64,000 nt of DNA from Candidatus Brocadiaceae bacterium S225. GTDB lineage: Bacteria; Planctomycetota; Brocadiia; Brocadiales; Scalinduaceae. The stretch lies in the NCBI GenBank assembly GCA_007859995.1, contig SMSL01000001.1, positions 62,001 through 126,000 of the forward strand. The letters are read 5' to 3'. The notes under the pieces are model-generated. The model was not told the origin of the DNA, did no database searches, and saw only the letters and a program-made list of their open reading frames with translations. Positions within the stretch are counted from its first letter, which is position 1, and every line of letters begins with the position of its first letter. Positions 54,765 to 63,918 of the stretch are shown here, piece after piece. The position numbers were made by a program, and so were the translations under genes.

Positions 54765-55850
54765 ATGAAACTATTATCTAAAAGTTTTGAAATGGTGAAG
54801 GGCGTTCTCCATGACGGAGGACCCAGCTTTGCCAATTTTGCCATTACCAATGCATGTAATGCCGAGTGTACTTTCTGTACCTTTCCCGGGATTGCGACAA
54901 AAGACAGAATATTCCTGGAGACGCCTAAGATATTGAGGGCGATAGATATTCTCTACGACAAAGGAATAAGATACCTGGTATTTGTTGGAGGTGAACCACT
55001 TTTGCATCCCGGTCTTTCAGAAATGATTAGACACGCATCAGAAAAAGATATAGATACCATGATTTCAACAAATGCCGCTTTACTCAATGAAAAGATAATT
55101 TCAAAACTCGGTGCAGGCGGGTTAAAAACCATCTTTATCTCCATCGACGCAACAACAATTAAAGAACACGAACAGAATCGAGGACTACCGGGTGTATGTG
55201 AGAAAATTAAGAAGTTCACAGAGATGATTAAAGGACAAGGTATCAATCTGATTGCATCAGTTACAATAAATCGATTAATCACTGACTATTCAAAATTGCC
55301 GGCCTTCTTAAAAGAGCTAGGACTTGACAAGATATCCTTTTCTAATCCTATGGTTAATTATTCTACATCATACGCCGGGGATTGCAGTTCTGATCTAATT
55401 AACTACAATAAAGGTGAATTAGTAGAAATATTTGAGGAAATCAAAGCGTTAAAAAAACAATTCAGGGTGTTGAACCCTACAGCCTCTCTGAACGATATGA
55501 TACGGCTATTTAAAGATAAAGAGGTAAAATTCACATGCCTTGGTGGATATAAGTCTTTTTATGTGGATTGGAATCTCAATGTTTTTCCGTGCCAGACGTT
55601 AGAGGAAAAGATATGTCATATTGACGAGTTTAACAGCACTGTTCCGGTAAACAATGAATGTAATATATGTATAAACGAGTGTTATAGAGAACCGAGCCTG
55701 ATGCAGTTCGTTGCGATATCAATAAGTGATTCCTTTCACCATTTCAGGGGAGGACGATTAATTAAGGCGTCACGCTCACTATTTAACATTAAAAACGTTA
55801 TATCGCTAAAAGCCTCCCTTGGTGAAGTACTTGCCGGAGGCAGGGTATAA
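54765..55850 (+). CDS. Radical SAM protein with C-terminal Cys cluster, between hpnJ and hpnK
   Basis: The 361-aa protein has the radical SAM cluster at Cys31, Cys35 and Cys38 (ITNACNAECTFCTFPG) and GGEPLLHP as the SAM-binding motif. The C-terminal third has further cysteines (FTCLGGYKS, NVFPCQTLEEKIC and NNECNICINECYREPS), like a SPASM or twitch auxiliary iron-sulfur cluster site. It is not HpnH, which has a different N-terminus (CxxACxxCG type). It sits between hpnJ and hpnK, with 1 base to the HpnK start, so it is expected to act on a hopanoid or its sugar. Its substrate is unknown. Confidence 0.85.
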   Translation: MKLLSKSFEMVKGVLHDGGPSFANFAITNACNAECTFCTFPGIATKDRIFLETPKILRAIDILYDKGIRYLVFVGGEPLLHPGLSEMIRHASEKDIDTMISTNAALLNEKIISKLGAGGLKTIFISIDATTIKEHEQNRGLPGVCEKIKKFTEMIKGQGINLIASVTINRLITDYSKLPAFLKELGLDKISFSNPMVNYSTSYAGDCSSDLINYNKGELVEIFEEIKALKKQFRVLNPTASLNDMIRLFKDKEVKFTCLGGYKSFYVDWNLNVFPCQTLEEKICHIDEFNSTVPVNNECNICINECYREPSLMQFVAISISDSFHHFRGGRLIKASRSLFNIKNVISLKASLGEVLAGGRV

Positions 55851-55851
55851 A

Positions 55852-56739
55852 ATGAGAGCCGTAATTATAAACGCCGATGACTTCGGGGCGTCCAAAAGCA
55901 TAAACAACGCGATTATCAAGGCATACAGAGAAGGCGTCTTAACGAGTGCAAGCTTAATGGTAAATGGGGAAGCATTCGAAGATGCAGTAGAACAGGCAAG
56001 GAATAATCCAAATCTCAGTGTGGGAATACATTTAGTACTTGTCCAGGGAAGATCGACAAAGATACCTGATGAAATACCTGGTTTGGTTAATGCAGATGGG
56101 AACTTCCCTGATAATGCGGTATTGGCAGGGTTTAGATTTTTTTTCTTTAAATCGCTAAGGGTACAGATTGAAAATGAATTAAGAACTCAGATGCAAAAGT
56201 TTACGTCGACAAAACTAAAACTTTCTCATATTAATAGCCACCTGAATATACATATGCACCCTTCCGTACTTGATATAGTTTTGAAATTGGCAGATGAATT
56301 TGGTGTTAAAAACCTAAGACTTACGAAAGACTATCTTTTTATCAATCTCAAATTGGATAGAAGCGCACTGATTTATAAGTTTTCCCATTTCTTAATATTT
56401 GGTATTCTAACTAAAATATACAGAAAGAGATTATTAAAACATGGCTTTAGATTTACGGATGTGGTTTACGGTCTGTTACAATCCGGGGACATGAATGAGA
56501 CATATGTGAGCGGCCTATTGAACAATTTAAATGAAGGAATCAGCGAGATATATTTCCATCCGGATTCTTTGCCAAGCAAGGATTGGTATGGGAAACCTGC
56601 GAATTATAAATTTTTAGAGGAGTTTCACACATTATTAAGTCAGAAAATAAAAAAGATCGTAAAGAAAAATTCAATAAGACTGGTGGATTATACATTTTTA
56701 AAACCCAATAAAGCACAATTATTGTGCCAATTGCCATGA
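55852..56739 (+). CDS. hpnK: Hopanoid deacetylase HpnK (YdjC family)
   Basis: The 295-aa protein is a YdjC-type carbohydrate deacetylase. MRAVIINADDFGASKSINNA gives the Asp-Asp metal site, VGIHLVLVQGRSTKIP the His, and LSHINSHLNIHMHPSVLD a further His-rich site. In known pathways HpnK deacetylates N-acetylglucosaminyl bacteriohopanetetrol. The ATG at 55852 fits the family start and has a CCGGAGG ribosome binding site; the earlier ATG at 55819 lies inside the upstream gene. Cytoplasmic, without a signal peptide. Confidence 0.92.
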   Translation: MRAVIINADDFGASKSINNAIIKAYREGVLTSASLMVNGEAFEDAVEQARNNPNLSVGIHLVLVQGRSTKIPDEIPGLVNADGNFPDNAVLAGFRFFFFKSLRVQIENELRTQMQKFTSTKLKLSHINSHLNIHMHPSVLDIVLKLADEFGVKNLRLTKDYLFINLKLDRSALIYKFSHFLIFGILTKIYRKRLLKHGFRFTDVVYGLLQSGDMNETYVSGLLNNLNEGISEIYFHPDSLPSKDWYGKPANYKFLEEFHTLLSQKIKKIVKKNSIRLVDYTFLKPNKAQLLCQLP

Positions 56740-56750
56740 GCGGGTTCGGT

Positions 56751-56778
56751 GAGAATAGTATTTTAAAATATTATTCTC
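56751..56778. terminator. Bidirectional terminator between hpnK and the lipoprotein gene
   Basis: A 28-base inverted repeat with 14-bp arms (GAGAATAGTATTTT / AAAATATTATTCTC, one G-T pair) lies between the convergent genes. AT-rich tails on both sides fit intrinsic termination in either direction. Confidence 0.75.
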
Positions 56779-56787
56779 CATGGAATT

Positions 56788-57726
56788 TTATTTAACGATT
56801 TGTTTGTTTTCAATAGAGGCATCATCAATTGAAATAGTTTTATCACTAAGCCCTTCACCTACATGGTAAATGGAAGAACTTAGCATTGTCTTTTGTAACA
56901 TATCATCTATACGTCCTTCCTCCTCCTTAATGAAAGATTCAACAATAGGAATTCTGAGGACTAACTCTCTCGTTACTTCTTCACTTGCTCTTGCGGAAAA
57001 CACATCCTTTAGTCTCATATAGTTCTGAAACGAAGCTATAGCAACATCAATAGGATTTGTTGCGACAAGCAGACTATTATCGTTTCTTTTCTGCTCTCCT
57101 TCGAAAAGAATGCTACCGTCTTCCGCAGAAATACACTCTATATGTAATCCAATCTTGATCTGGGAAAAAAGCGCATAATACGAATTCTTATAGTCCGTTA
57201 TTTTACCATAGATCAGTGCGTCCGCACCAAGTATCCTGCCAAGTTCTTGAGGTGAAAAGGCTTTTAGATCATTAGGAGTAACAATATTAAGTTTTTGCAA
57301 TACTCTATCTATATACATCAACTCTATATCTTGAAATTCCCTGATTGCGAGATGGCCAAAGAAAAAACGCCTCAACCTGTTTGCGTAAGTCCAGTTCCAT
57401 TCATCATTTTTCTTTTTGCTAAATCTTGGAAGACGAACCTCATTCAAGATATAATTACCGCCTATTAAATTGTCAAATGGTAATACCGCGATTTTTCTGG
57501 GAGGGTTAGTCTTGAATTTGTCTGAAACCACAAATTCTTTACTTCCAGGATCAAGTTGATATATTCTGTCTATTGTCGTTTTTTTACCATATCCCGTCAA
57601 CTCATTTTCATGTAAAAAAAATTGTTCGTCCCCGGTAGTTTTTCTTCCATTAGAGAAACATCCTGTCATCAATACCGAAATGGCAATTAAAGCCACTATA
57701 CACACATTCATCCCCGAATAAGTCAT
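56788..57726 (-). CDS. GNA1162/DUF799-like lipoprotein
   Basis: The 312-aa protein has a lipoprotein signal (VALIAISVLMTGCFSNG, Cys23). A periplasmic domain follows with KIAVLPFDNLIGGNYILNEV, LIYGKITDYKNSYYALFSQI, and PIDVAIASFQNYM, resembling the GNA1162/DUF799 fold. These are outer-membrane-associated proteins of unknown function. The ATG at 57726 has a strong GGAGGAG ribosome binding site. It is the last gene of the arn-hpnI-hpnL-like run, 50 bases after the flippase-like gene, suggesting a role in surface lipid assembly, which is inference. Confidence 0.72.
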   Translation of the reverse strand: MTYSGMNVCIVALIAISVLMTGCFSNGRKTTGDEQFFLHENELTGYGKKTTIDRIYQLDPGSKEFVVSDKFKTNPPRKIAVLPFDNLIGGNYILNEVRLPRFSKKKNDEWNWTYANRLRRFFFGHLAIREFQDIELMYIDRVLQKLNIVTPNDLKAFSPQELGRILGADALIYGKITDYKNSYYALFSQIKIGLHIECISAEDGSILFEGEQKRNDNSLLVATNPIDVAIASFQNYMRLKDVFSARASEEVTRELVLRIPIVESFIKEEEGRIDDMLQKTMLSSSIYHVGEGLSDKTISIDDASIENKQIVK

Positions 57727-57776
57727 AAAAATCTCCTCCTGTTACGATTTAATTGACCCTCAGCATGCAGCTTTAT

Positions 57777-58763
57777 TCATTTAGGTACAGGCGTGGCCAT
57801 TGTCCATTCCAGTTTTGAAAGAACAATCAAACCAGCAGCAATCCATATCAGTTCCCTTAATCTTCTTAATATGCCAAACGTTAATGCCGCACTTGCACTA
57901 AGATTTAATATCATGAAAATCCCGATCAGACCGCCCTCCTGTCCACCTATGCTGCCAGGAATAAATGATGTTATTGCCCTTGAAACTGTTGAAAGAGATT
58001 CAACAATATAGGCAGAAAGGATATCTATCGGTATATCTAAAAAATATAGAATTAAGAACACCTCTGCCATACCTACTATCCAGCCAAGAAAATAGAAAAC
58101 AAAAGAGATAATGAAGCTTTTTGGTTTCTCGATGTAAAATTGTCGTATACTAATATCAAGTTCTTTTAATCGATGCTCTCTTTCATTTAAATATTGAATA
58201 TTTAATCTAAATTTTTGTAATATTTTTAAAACGATAGAGAAAAATCCACGTTTCTGAATAAAAATAATAAATACAATAATAGGAATACCTAACAAGGTGA
58301 TACCCATTGAACCAATTAGCTGAATACTTGACAAATTCAATTTTAAAATCAAAAATTGAACACCCATAATTACAAAGAGTATTTCAGCTATTGTCATGAT
58401 AGTTCTGGATATAACTACCGAGGCCATGCCATCTACCATTGAAATATTATGTCTCTTGAGGAAATAAGCCTTTACTGGTTCGCCCGCAAAATATGCTGAA
58501 GGTACTATCATATTAACGGTCTCTCCGGCAAGTCTTATAGTTAAAAGATTTTTAAAGCTTATCTTTTTTTCTCTAAACGAATAATGCCATCCTAAAGTAT
58601 CAAAAACAAAAACAAGTGTATACGGTATCAGCAATAGGAGCATTTTCCATTTCAGAATGCAAAAATGCCGATAAATTTTTGCTGGACCGACTACATAAAC
58701 CAGAACAAGAAACACCGAGAATCCTACGGCTAGTAATAATATCTTAAGTTTCTGCTTATTCAT
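57777..58763 (-). CDS. Lysylphosphatidylglycerol synthase-type membrane protein (HpnL-like)
   Basis: The 328-aa integral membrane protein has about eight hydrophobic segments (ILLLAVGFSVFLVLVYVVGP, LLLLIPYTLVFVFDTLGWHY, FIISFVFYFLGWIVGMAEVF and others) and the family core IRLAGETVNMIVPSAYFAGEPVKAYFLKR. SFIPGSIGGQEGGLIGIFMI is the C-terminal signature. This UPF0104/AglD-like fold includes HpnL, found in hopanoid clusters, and lipid flippase-like proteins. It lies between hpnI and the lipoprotein gene, 51 bases after hpnI. Substrate and direction of transport are unknown. Confidence 0.8.
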   Translation of the reverse strand: MNKQKLKILLLAVGFSVFLVLVYVVGPAKIYRHFCILKWKMLLLLIPYTLVFVFDTLGWHYSFREKKISFKNLLTIRLAGETVNMIVPSAYFAGEPVKAYFLKRHNISMVDGMASVVISRTIMTIAEILFVIMGVQFLILKLNLSSIQLIGSMGITLLGIPIIVFIIFIQKRGFFSIVLKILQKFRLNIQYLNEREHRLKELDISIRQFYIEKPKSFIISFVFYFLGWIVGMAEVFLILYFLDIPIDILSAYIVESLSTVSRAITSFIPGSIGGQEGGLIGIFMILNLSASAALTFGILRRLRELIWIAAGLIVLSKLEWTMATPVPK

Positions 58764-58814
58764 TCTAACTTAAAAACCCTCTAAATATTTTTCAACATCT
58801 TTGCCTGGTAACGG

Positions 58815-59975
58815 TTAGATCTCCTCGATCATCCCACCTTTTTTGAGTAAAAATCTACTTCCTCTCCAGGTTATCTTGTTTCCTAAAAAACTTGTACACC
58901 ATATTATAAAGCTTATAATATCGCTGATTGGCAACAACAAAAGCATTATTTTCCTGTCTTTTGTAAATTTGTAACTTATTATTGATGCAGATATTATACG
59001 AACACTTAGGAATGTGATGAACAGAGTAACTGACAATGCCTGCGCTGAACTTGTTCCGGTAGGGAAACAAAAACATATTAAAAGGTATACCAGAGAAGAT
59101 ACTATTCCATATTTAAAGAATGCAGAGAAGAAATATCCCATTGGTCTACACGCTTTAATGGTCTTCGACCATCTGAGTTGGTGTTTGAAGTAATCCGTAA
59201 AACCCATTTTCTCTGATATCACATCGACAATATAATCAGACAAAAACAGTTTATGCCCAGCCTCAAATACTTTTTTTCCAAGATGGAAATCCTCTGCCAG
59301 ATAATCAGCTAACTCTGCGAATCCGCCAATTTTATCCATTATTCCTCTTCTTGTAGCGATAGTGACACCGAAAGCATAGCTTAGTTCCTCGAATTTCCGA
59401 GCCAACATAATCGAAGGCAGAAAATCATGATTGATAAAAATCGATTCCAACCTGGATACTATATTATTTAGAACATTCTCCCTATACGCACAAGTAACCA
59501 ATCCAACACTTTTATCACGAAAAGGTGAAACGATTTTCTTCAAATAGTTACCGTTTACCCTCGTATCACAATCATTCGTCAGTATTATGTCGTATTTCGC
59601 CTTCTTGTACATATTATTCAGATTATTGATTTTTGGATTAATCCCTACAACATCATTACAGATTACCAACTCTATATCTTTTTGTGGAAATGCATCAATA
59701 ACCTTCTTTACTACATCAATTGCCGGATCTTTACTGTCTTTAACGCCAAAGACAATTTGGTAGACAGGATAATCTTGTTTACAGTAACTTGTAAAATTCT
59801 CGTAGATTCCATCCTCAATACCATTCAATGGTTTTAAGATAGAGATCGGTGGCAAATAATTGTCATCTATTTCTGTCTGTTTATTGAAAAACGAAATTGT
59901 GCAATAAATGGAAAATAGATAATACGCTATCGAAATTACTATACAGGTTATTAGGAATATTTCGAGAATCGTCAT
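58815..59975 (-). CDS. hpnI: Hopanoid glycosyltransferase HpnI (ceramide glucosyltransferase-like)
   Basis: The 386-aa membrane enzyme is GT21-like. An N-terminal membrane helix (IFLITCIVISIAYYLFSIY) is followed by the GT-A domain: ISILKPLNGIEDGIYENFTS, ILTNDCDTRVNGNYLKKI (DXD-type), AEDFHLGKKV and QLRWSK, the D-D-D-(Q)RW set of processive glycosyltransferases. Two or three C-terminal helices complete it. HpnI transfers GlcNAc to bacteriohopanetetrol. It follows arnD by 103 bases on the same strand, and hpnJ/hpnK run the opposite way nearby. A ceramide or other lipid acceptor is the alternative. Confidence 0.88.
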   Translation of the reverse strand: MTILEIFLITCIVISIAYYLFSIYCTISFFNKQTEIDDNYLPPISILKPLNGIEDGIYENFTSYCKQDYPVYQIVFGVKDSKDPAIDVVKKVIDAFPQKDIELVICNDVVGINPKINNLNNMYKKAKYDIILTNDCDTRVNGNYLKKIVSPFRDKSVGLVTCAYRENVLNNIVSRLESIFINHDFLPSIMLARKFEELSYAFGVTIATRRGIMDKIGGFAELADYLAEDFHLGKKVFEAGHKLFLSDYIVDVISEKMGFTDYFKHQLRWSKTIKACRPMGYFFSAFFKYGIVSSLVYLLICFCFPTGTSSAQALSVTLFITFLSVRIISASIISYKFTKDRKIMLLLLPISDIISFIIWCTSFLGNKITWRGSRFLLKKGGMIEEI

Positions 59976-60078
59976 AAGCGCTTTCTTAGATGATAGCCAT
60001 ATATACTGGTATACGCTGGAGATGCCTACTATAGTATTGAGTCATGATGAAAATTCCCAATTACTTAAATAAATATTA

Positions 60079-60978
60079 TCAAATGGAACTTGCAACCAAT
60101 CCACTTCTTCCGGCAATAAACTCATATTTTACATCCTTTATAGGGGCATCATGAAAAGACTTTGCTATTACGTTCAATGGAGCATATTCGTAGCCCATGG
60201 AAATAGTTTTCCTAAGGAATTGATCAAATTCATCCTTATAGATATTTCCCTCTACCTCAGCGTGAATGGTGATTATGTTTGGAGCCTCTTCTCTCAGATA
60301 TTCAATCTGGTAATCTACCAGATTATTGCTATCTATAAGGTCGAGCCCAATCAGTTCCTCGATGCAAGGTTGGTTTGTTGGTATCTGGAGTGTTTTGAAC
60401 TCGTCACCATTAATTCTCGGATAAAACGGTAATCTGCCTCTTGTATCGCTTGAATATTCCAGATTCAATGAATCCTGTATTTTGAGACTCGTCAGATTAC
60501 AAAACCAGGCTGGGGCAGCAGTCGCTTTAGGCTCCGCACCAAGGATACTTCTGAAGGCGTCAAAGGATTTTTCAAACTCTTCTTTAATCCTTCCCGCCGA
60601 GAGTTTGCCCAGGTTATCCTGCCACAACCTGTGGTCCCATGCGTGTACACCTATTTCATGACCACCTTTTCTTACTGAATCAACGACCTGATGCATAGCC
60701 GCAGCAATTAGTGGTGCCGGAAGCAGAGTGCCATAGAGCATGGTTTTTATACCATACATGCGTGGGGCTCCGGTCCTCAACATCTTTGAAAGAAAACCCC
60801 TCCTTCTGAATATATTCCATACGGCCTTCCCGGAGTTATCTGGGCCAAAAGAGAGAAAGAATGTCGCCTTTATGCCATACTTTTTGAGAATTTCCAGTAA
60901 AACAGGGACTCCCTTTTCCATCCCCTGGTATGTATCCACATCAATCTTCAAAGATATTACACGGCTACTCAAGCGCAT
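60079..60978 (-). CDS. arnD: 4-deoxy-4-formamido-L-arabinose-phosphoundecaprenol deformylase
   Basis: The 299-aa polysaccharide deacetylase-family enzyme removes the formyl group from undecaprenyl-phosphate-L-Ara4FN, giving undecaprenyl-phosphate-L-Ara4N. SLKIDVDTYQGMEKGVPVL gives the Asp of the metal site, GGHEIGVHAWDHRLWQDNLG the two His ligands, and ATAAPAWFCNLTSLKIQ is typical of ArnD rather than of chitin deacetylases. The ArnD-specific segment FLSKMLRTGAPRMYGIKTML is present. The gene overlaps the end of the decarboxylase gene by 10 bases. Confidence 0.92.
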   Translation of the reverse strand: MRLSSRVISLKIDVDTYQGMEKGVPVLLEILKKYGIKATFFLSFGPDNSGKAVWNIFRRRGFLSKMLRTGAPRMYGIKTMLYGTLLPAPLIAAAMHQVVDSVRKGGHEIGVHAWDHRLWQDNLGKLSAGRIKEEFEKSFDAFRSILGAEPKATAAPAWFCNLTSLKIQDSLNLEYSSDTRGRLPFYPRINGDEFKTLQIPTNQPCIEELIGLDLIDSNNLVDYQIEYLREEAPNIITIHAEVEGNIYKDEFDQFLRKTISMGYEYAPLNVIAKSFHDAPIKDVKYEFIAGRSGLVASSI

Positions 60979-62012
60979 AACAGACCCTTAACTCTGCTCT
61001 CTTCTATAAAAAAATCAAGAGTCTTTTCAAGGGCAGACTCCAAGCCTACCACGGGCTCCCAACCTAACAGATCCTGTGCCTTTTTGATTGAAGGTTTTCT
61101 CGCAGAGATGTCCTGATAGCCTTCACCATAAAATTCGTTAGACAACACATCAGTGATCTCAGTGGTACTTGCACTATACGCTTCAGTCTCAGGATGTCTC
61201 CTGTACAAAGCAAGCAGCCTTTCAGCAAGCTCCCTCATACTGCACTCATTATCAGGGTTACCGATATTAAATATCTCACCATGACATAAGCCATTTTTAT
61301 TTTCAATAATCTTCATCAGGCAATCTATTCCATCCTCAATATAGGTAAAACATCTTTTCTGCATTCCTCCGTCCACAAGTTTGATAGGTTCGTTCATCAC
61401 GATATTTATGATGAATTGTGTAACCACCCTTGAACTACCCTCTTTCGCGGCATCAATGTCGTCAAGTTTTGGACCTATCCAGTTAAATGGTCTGAAAATG
61501 GTAAAATCAAGCTTCCCTTCAGTCCCGTATGCCCATATGACTCTATCGAGAAGCTGCTTAGCGCACGCATAAATCCATCGCTGTTTCCTTATAGGACCGA
61601 GGACAAAATTACTTTTATCTTCAGAGAATTCAGGATCACTGTTCATACCATAAACTTCAGACGTTGATGGAAACAGGATCCTCTTCCCGTATTTCACACA
61701 CAGTCTGACAATGCGAAGATTTTCTTCAAATCCAAGCTCAAAAACCTGAAGAGGTTTTTTGATATAATGCGCGGGTGTTGCTATAGCAACAAGAGGGAGT
61801 ATCACATCACACTTCTTTACGTGGTAATCTACCCACTCCTTGTGTATCGTAATATCACCTTCTATAAAGTGAAACCCTGGATTGTCGATAGAATGCGACA
61901 ATTTTGAACATGACAGGTCCATCCCATACACTTCCCAATCTGTCGATTGCATTATTTTCTTAACAAGTTTGTTACCGATAAAACCGTTTACTCCTAAAAT
62001 CAGAATTTTCAT
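60969..62012 (-). CDS. UDP-glucuronic acid decarboxylase (ArnA C-terminal-type)
   Basis: The 347-aa extended SDR enzyme oxidatively decarboxylates UDP-glucuronate to UDP-Ara4-ketose, the first step of L-Ara4N synthesis. It starts MKILILGVNGFIGNKLVKKI with the Rossmann GxxGxxG. The catalytic region has LFPSTSEVYGMNSDPEF (catalytic Thr/Ser) and KQRWIYACAKQLLDRVIWAY, the YxxxK motif. FRPFNWIGPKLDDIDAAKEG is the ArnA-type substrate loop. In E. coli this domain is fused to a formyltransferase; here the two are separate genes. A strong AAGGAG ribosome binding site precedes the ATG. Confidence 0.9.
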   Translation of the reverse strand: MKILILGVNGFIGNKLVKKIMQSTDWEVYGMDLSCSKLSHSIDNPGFHFIEGDITIHKEWVDYHVKKCDVILPLVAIATPAHYIKKPLQVFELGFEENLRIVRLCVKYGKRILFPSTSEVYGMNSDPEFSEDKSNFVLGPIRKQRWIYACAKQLLDRVIWAYGTEGKLDFTIFRPFNWIGPKLDDIDAAKEGSSRVVTQFIINIVMNEPIKLVDGGMQKRCFTYIEDGIDCLMKIIENKNGLCHGEIFNIGNPDNECSMRELAERLLALYRRHPETEAYSASTTEITDVLSNEFYGEGYQDISARKPSIKKAQDLLGWEPVVGLESALEKTLDFFIEESRVKGLLCA

Positions 62013-62026
62013 TTTTTTCTCCTTTT

Positions 62027-62968
62027 CTAAGTAAAAATTTCTCCATCATGGAGTGAATACATTGTGGCATATTCATACCCGTCTAATTCTTCATTTCCAT
62101 TAATCTGACACCTCTTTATTAACAATGTCCCGTCTCCGGCAGCTACTACAATGCCAGCCCGGTCAAACGATACAAGGCTACCTGGCTCAAAATTATTTTT
62201 CGCGGGCACAGGTTCGCACTCCCATATAGATATTTTCTGATTCCTGAAAGTACAGAAAGCACCCGGCCAGGGATGGGTTACCGCGCGAACAAGGTTGTAA
62301 ATTACAAGGCTACCTTGATTCCAGTCTATCTTTCCGTCATCCGGTCTCCTTCCTCCATAATACGATCCGACAGACAAGTCCTGAGGTACTCTCTCATTTT
62401 TTCCATCCTTTATCAGACCCCATGCCTTACCGAGAACAACCACGGCTTCTTTCTCCATCTTCTTGTGAAGAGTGTATGCTGTATCAGTGAAGAGTATAGG
62501 GATTATCCCCTGGGCAACAATATCTCCCGCATCAGGTTTATCAACCATGTAGTGCAAAGTTACCCCAGTCTCCTCTTCTCCGTTTATGAGTGCCCAGTTA
62601 ACCGGGCAACGCCCCCTGTATTTCGGCAGCAGTGAACCATGCAGGTTAATGGCCCCCAGTCTTGGAATGCCGAGTATTTCTCTCGAAATCATATTCCTGT
62701 AGTAAAATGAGAAGATAATGTCAGGAGCAAGTTTCTTAATTAAGGAGACCCATTCAGGACTGTTAATGTTTTCCGGTGTGTAACAGCGTATGCCACCTGA
62801 TACGGCAACATCTGCCATCGAATCAAAGAACAGATTCTCGTCACGATTGTCCTTGTGAGTAAAAACAGCGGCTACGTTTTCTTTCTGATCTATCAGGTAT
62901 TCAAGGCATCTGCAGCCTATATTGTGATATCCCAACACTATGATCTTAATAATTTGTAACCCCCTCAC
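62027..62968 (-). CDS. UDP-Ara4N formyltransferase (ArnA N-terminal-type)
   Basis: The enzyme formylates UDP-L-Ara4N with N10-formyl-tetrahydrofolate. KIIVLGYHNIGCRCLEYLID is the formyltransferase N-terminus; INLHGSLLPKYRGRCPVNWA holds the catalytic His and Asn, and HYMVDKPDAGDIVAQG the Asp. A C-terminal domain (PDDGKIDWNQGSLVIYNLVR) follows. It is the free-standing counterpart of the ArnA N-terminal half. The coding start is unusual: GTG at 62968 gives 313 aa, but an ATT at 62950 would give the standard length with GAGGGGG spaced 9 bases upstream. It overlaps the arnC end. Confidence 0.88.
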   Translation of the reverse strand: MRGLQIIKIIVLGYHNIGCRCLEYLIDQKENVAAVFTHKDNRDENLFFDSMADVAVSGGIRCYTPENINSPEWVSLIKKLAPDIIFSFYYRNMISREILGIPRLGAINLHGSLLPKYRGRCPVNWALINGEEETGVTLHYMVDKPDAGDIVAQGIIPILFTDTAYTLHKKMEKEAVVVLGKAWGLIKDGKNERVPQDLSVGSYYGGRRPDDGKIDWNQGSLVIYNLVRAVTHPWPGAFCTFRNQKISIWECEPVPAKNNFEPGSLVSFDRAGIVVAAGDGTLLIKRCQINGNEELDGYEYATMYSLHDGEIFT

Positions 62969-63905
62969 GAGAATATATCTTCTCGATCACAAACCTCGGC
63001 CGCTTTCTTACCTCGGCATAAATCCTTCCGATATACTCTCCCAGAAGTCCAAATGCGAGAAATTGCGTACCCACAAAGAAAAAGAGCACAGCAAACAGCG
63101 TAAACACGCCGTTAACCGCCCACTCAGCGCCCATAATTATTCTCATTGCAAAGAGAAATATTCCAAACCCAACTCCTGACAGAGAAACTGCAAGTCCTAA
63201 AAACATGAGCATCCTCAACGGCCAGACGGAGAAGCTGGTCATGAGATCAAACTGAAGTGATATAAGACGCATAAGACTGTATTTTGACTCTCCCTCACTA
63301 CGCACATCATGTTTTACCTGAATTTCGGCTGTTTTCTTGGCGTATGAAGTAGCAAGAACCGGAATAAATGTTGATATTTCCTTTGACGCGCACATCAGTT
63401 TCACAATATTTTTCCTGTAGACTCTCAGCATACATCCATAGTCTCTGAGATTAACTCCTGTAATCTTAGCGGTGATCCTGTTTATTATATAAGAAGCACA
63501 TCTTCTGAATATTGAGTCTTGGCGCTTCATGCGAACCGTTGCGACTACCTCGAATCCCTCCTCTGCTTTGCTTATTAACTTTGGAATCTCCTCCGGAGGG
63601 TTCTGAAGATCAGCATCCAGAGTTACTACTATTTCACCTGAACTTCTTTCAAAACCTGCAAAAATAGCGGCATGTTGTCCGTAGTTCCGGTTGAATTCAA
63701 TTATCGTTATTCCAGATGTCACCGCCTGAAACTGTTTAAGGATGTTCAAGGAATTGTCCATGCTTCCGTCATCAATGAAGATAATTTCATACGTATGGCC
63801 CATTTCAGTCATGACTTTATTAAGACGTCCTGAAAGCTCACTGATATTATCTTCCTCATTAAATATCGGAATTACCACTGATAGATAAGGTTTCCCGGTT
63901 TCCAT
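62946..63905 (-). CDS. arnC: Undecaprenyl-phosphate 4-deoxy-4-formamido-L-arabinose transferase
   Basis: The 319-aa GT2 membrane enzyme transfers L-Ara4FN from UDP to undecaprenyl phosphate. The GT-A domain starts YLSVVIPIFNEEDNISELSG with IIFIDDGSMDNSLNIL, IVVTLDADLQNPPEEIPKLI (DxD) and ANFEGESKYS-type region SEGESKYSLMRL. Two C-terminal membrane helices follow (MLMFLGLAVSLSGVGFGIFL; VFTLFAVLFFFVGTQFLAFG), as in ArnC and the related dolichol-phosphate mannose synthases. The L-Ara4FN call rests on the gene order with arnB, arnD and split arnA. The gene begins 13 bases after the arnB stop. Confidence 0.9.
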   Translation of the reverse strand: METGKPYLSVVIPIFNEEDNISELSGRLNKVMTEMGHTYEIIFIDDGSMDNSLNILKQFQAVTSGITIIEFNRNYGQHAAIFAGFERSSGEIVVTLDADLQNPPEEIPKLISKAEEGFEVVATVRMKRQDSIFRRCASYIINRITAKITGVNLRDYGCMLRVYRKNIVKLMCASKEISTFIPVLATSYAKKTAEIQVKHDVRSEGESKYSLMRLISLQFDLMTSFSVWPLRMLMFLGLAVSLSGVGFGIFLFAMRIIMGAEWAVNGVFTLFAVLFFFVGTQFLAFGLLGEYIGRIYAEVRKRPRFVIEKIYSREGVTNY

Positions 63906-63918
63906 TAATAGCGTATCC

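Noticed and set aside
54765-55850. Assignment as HpnH (adenosylhopane synthase)
   Set aside because: The N-terminus and the spacing around the Cys cluster do not match HpnH, and the C-terminal auxiliary Cys region is different.
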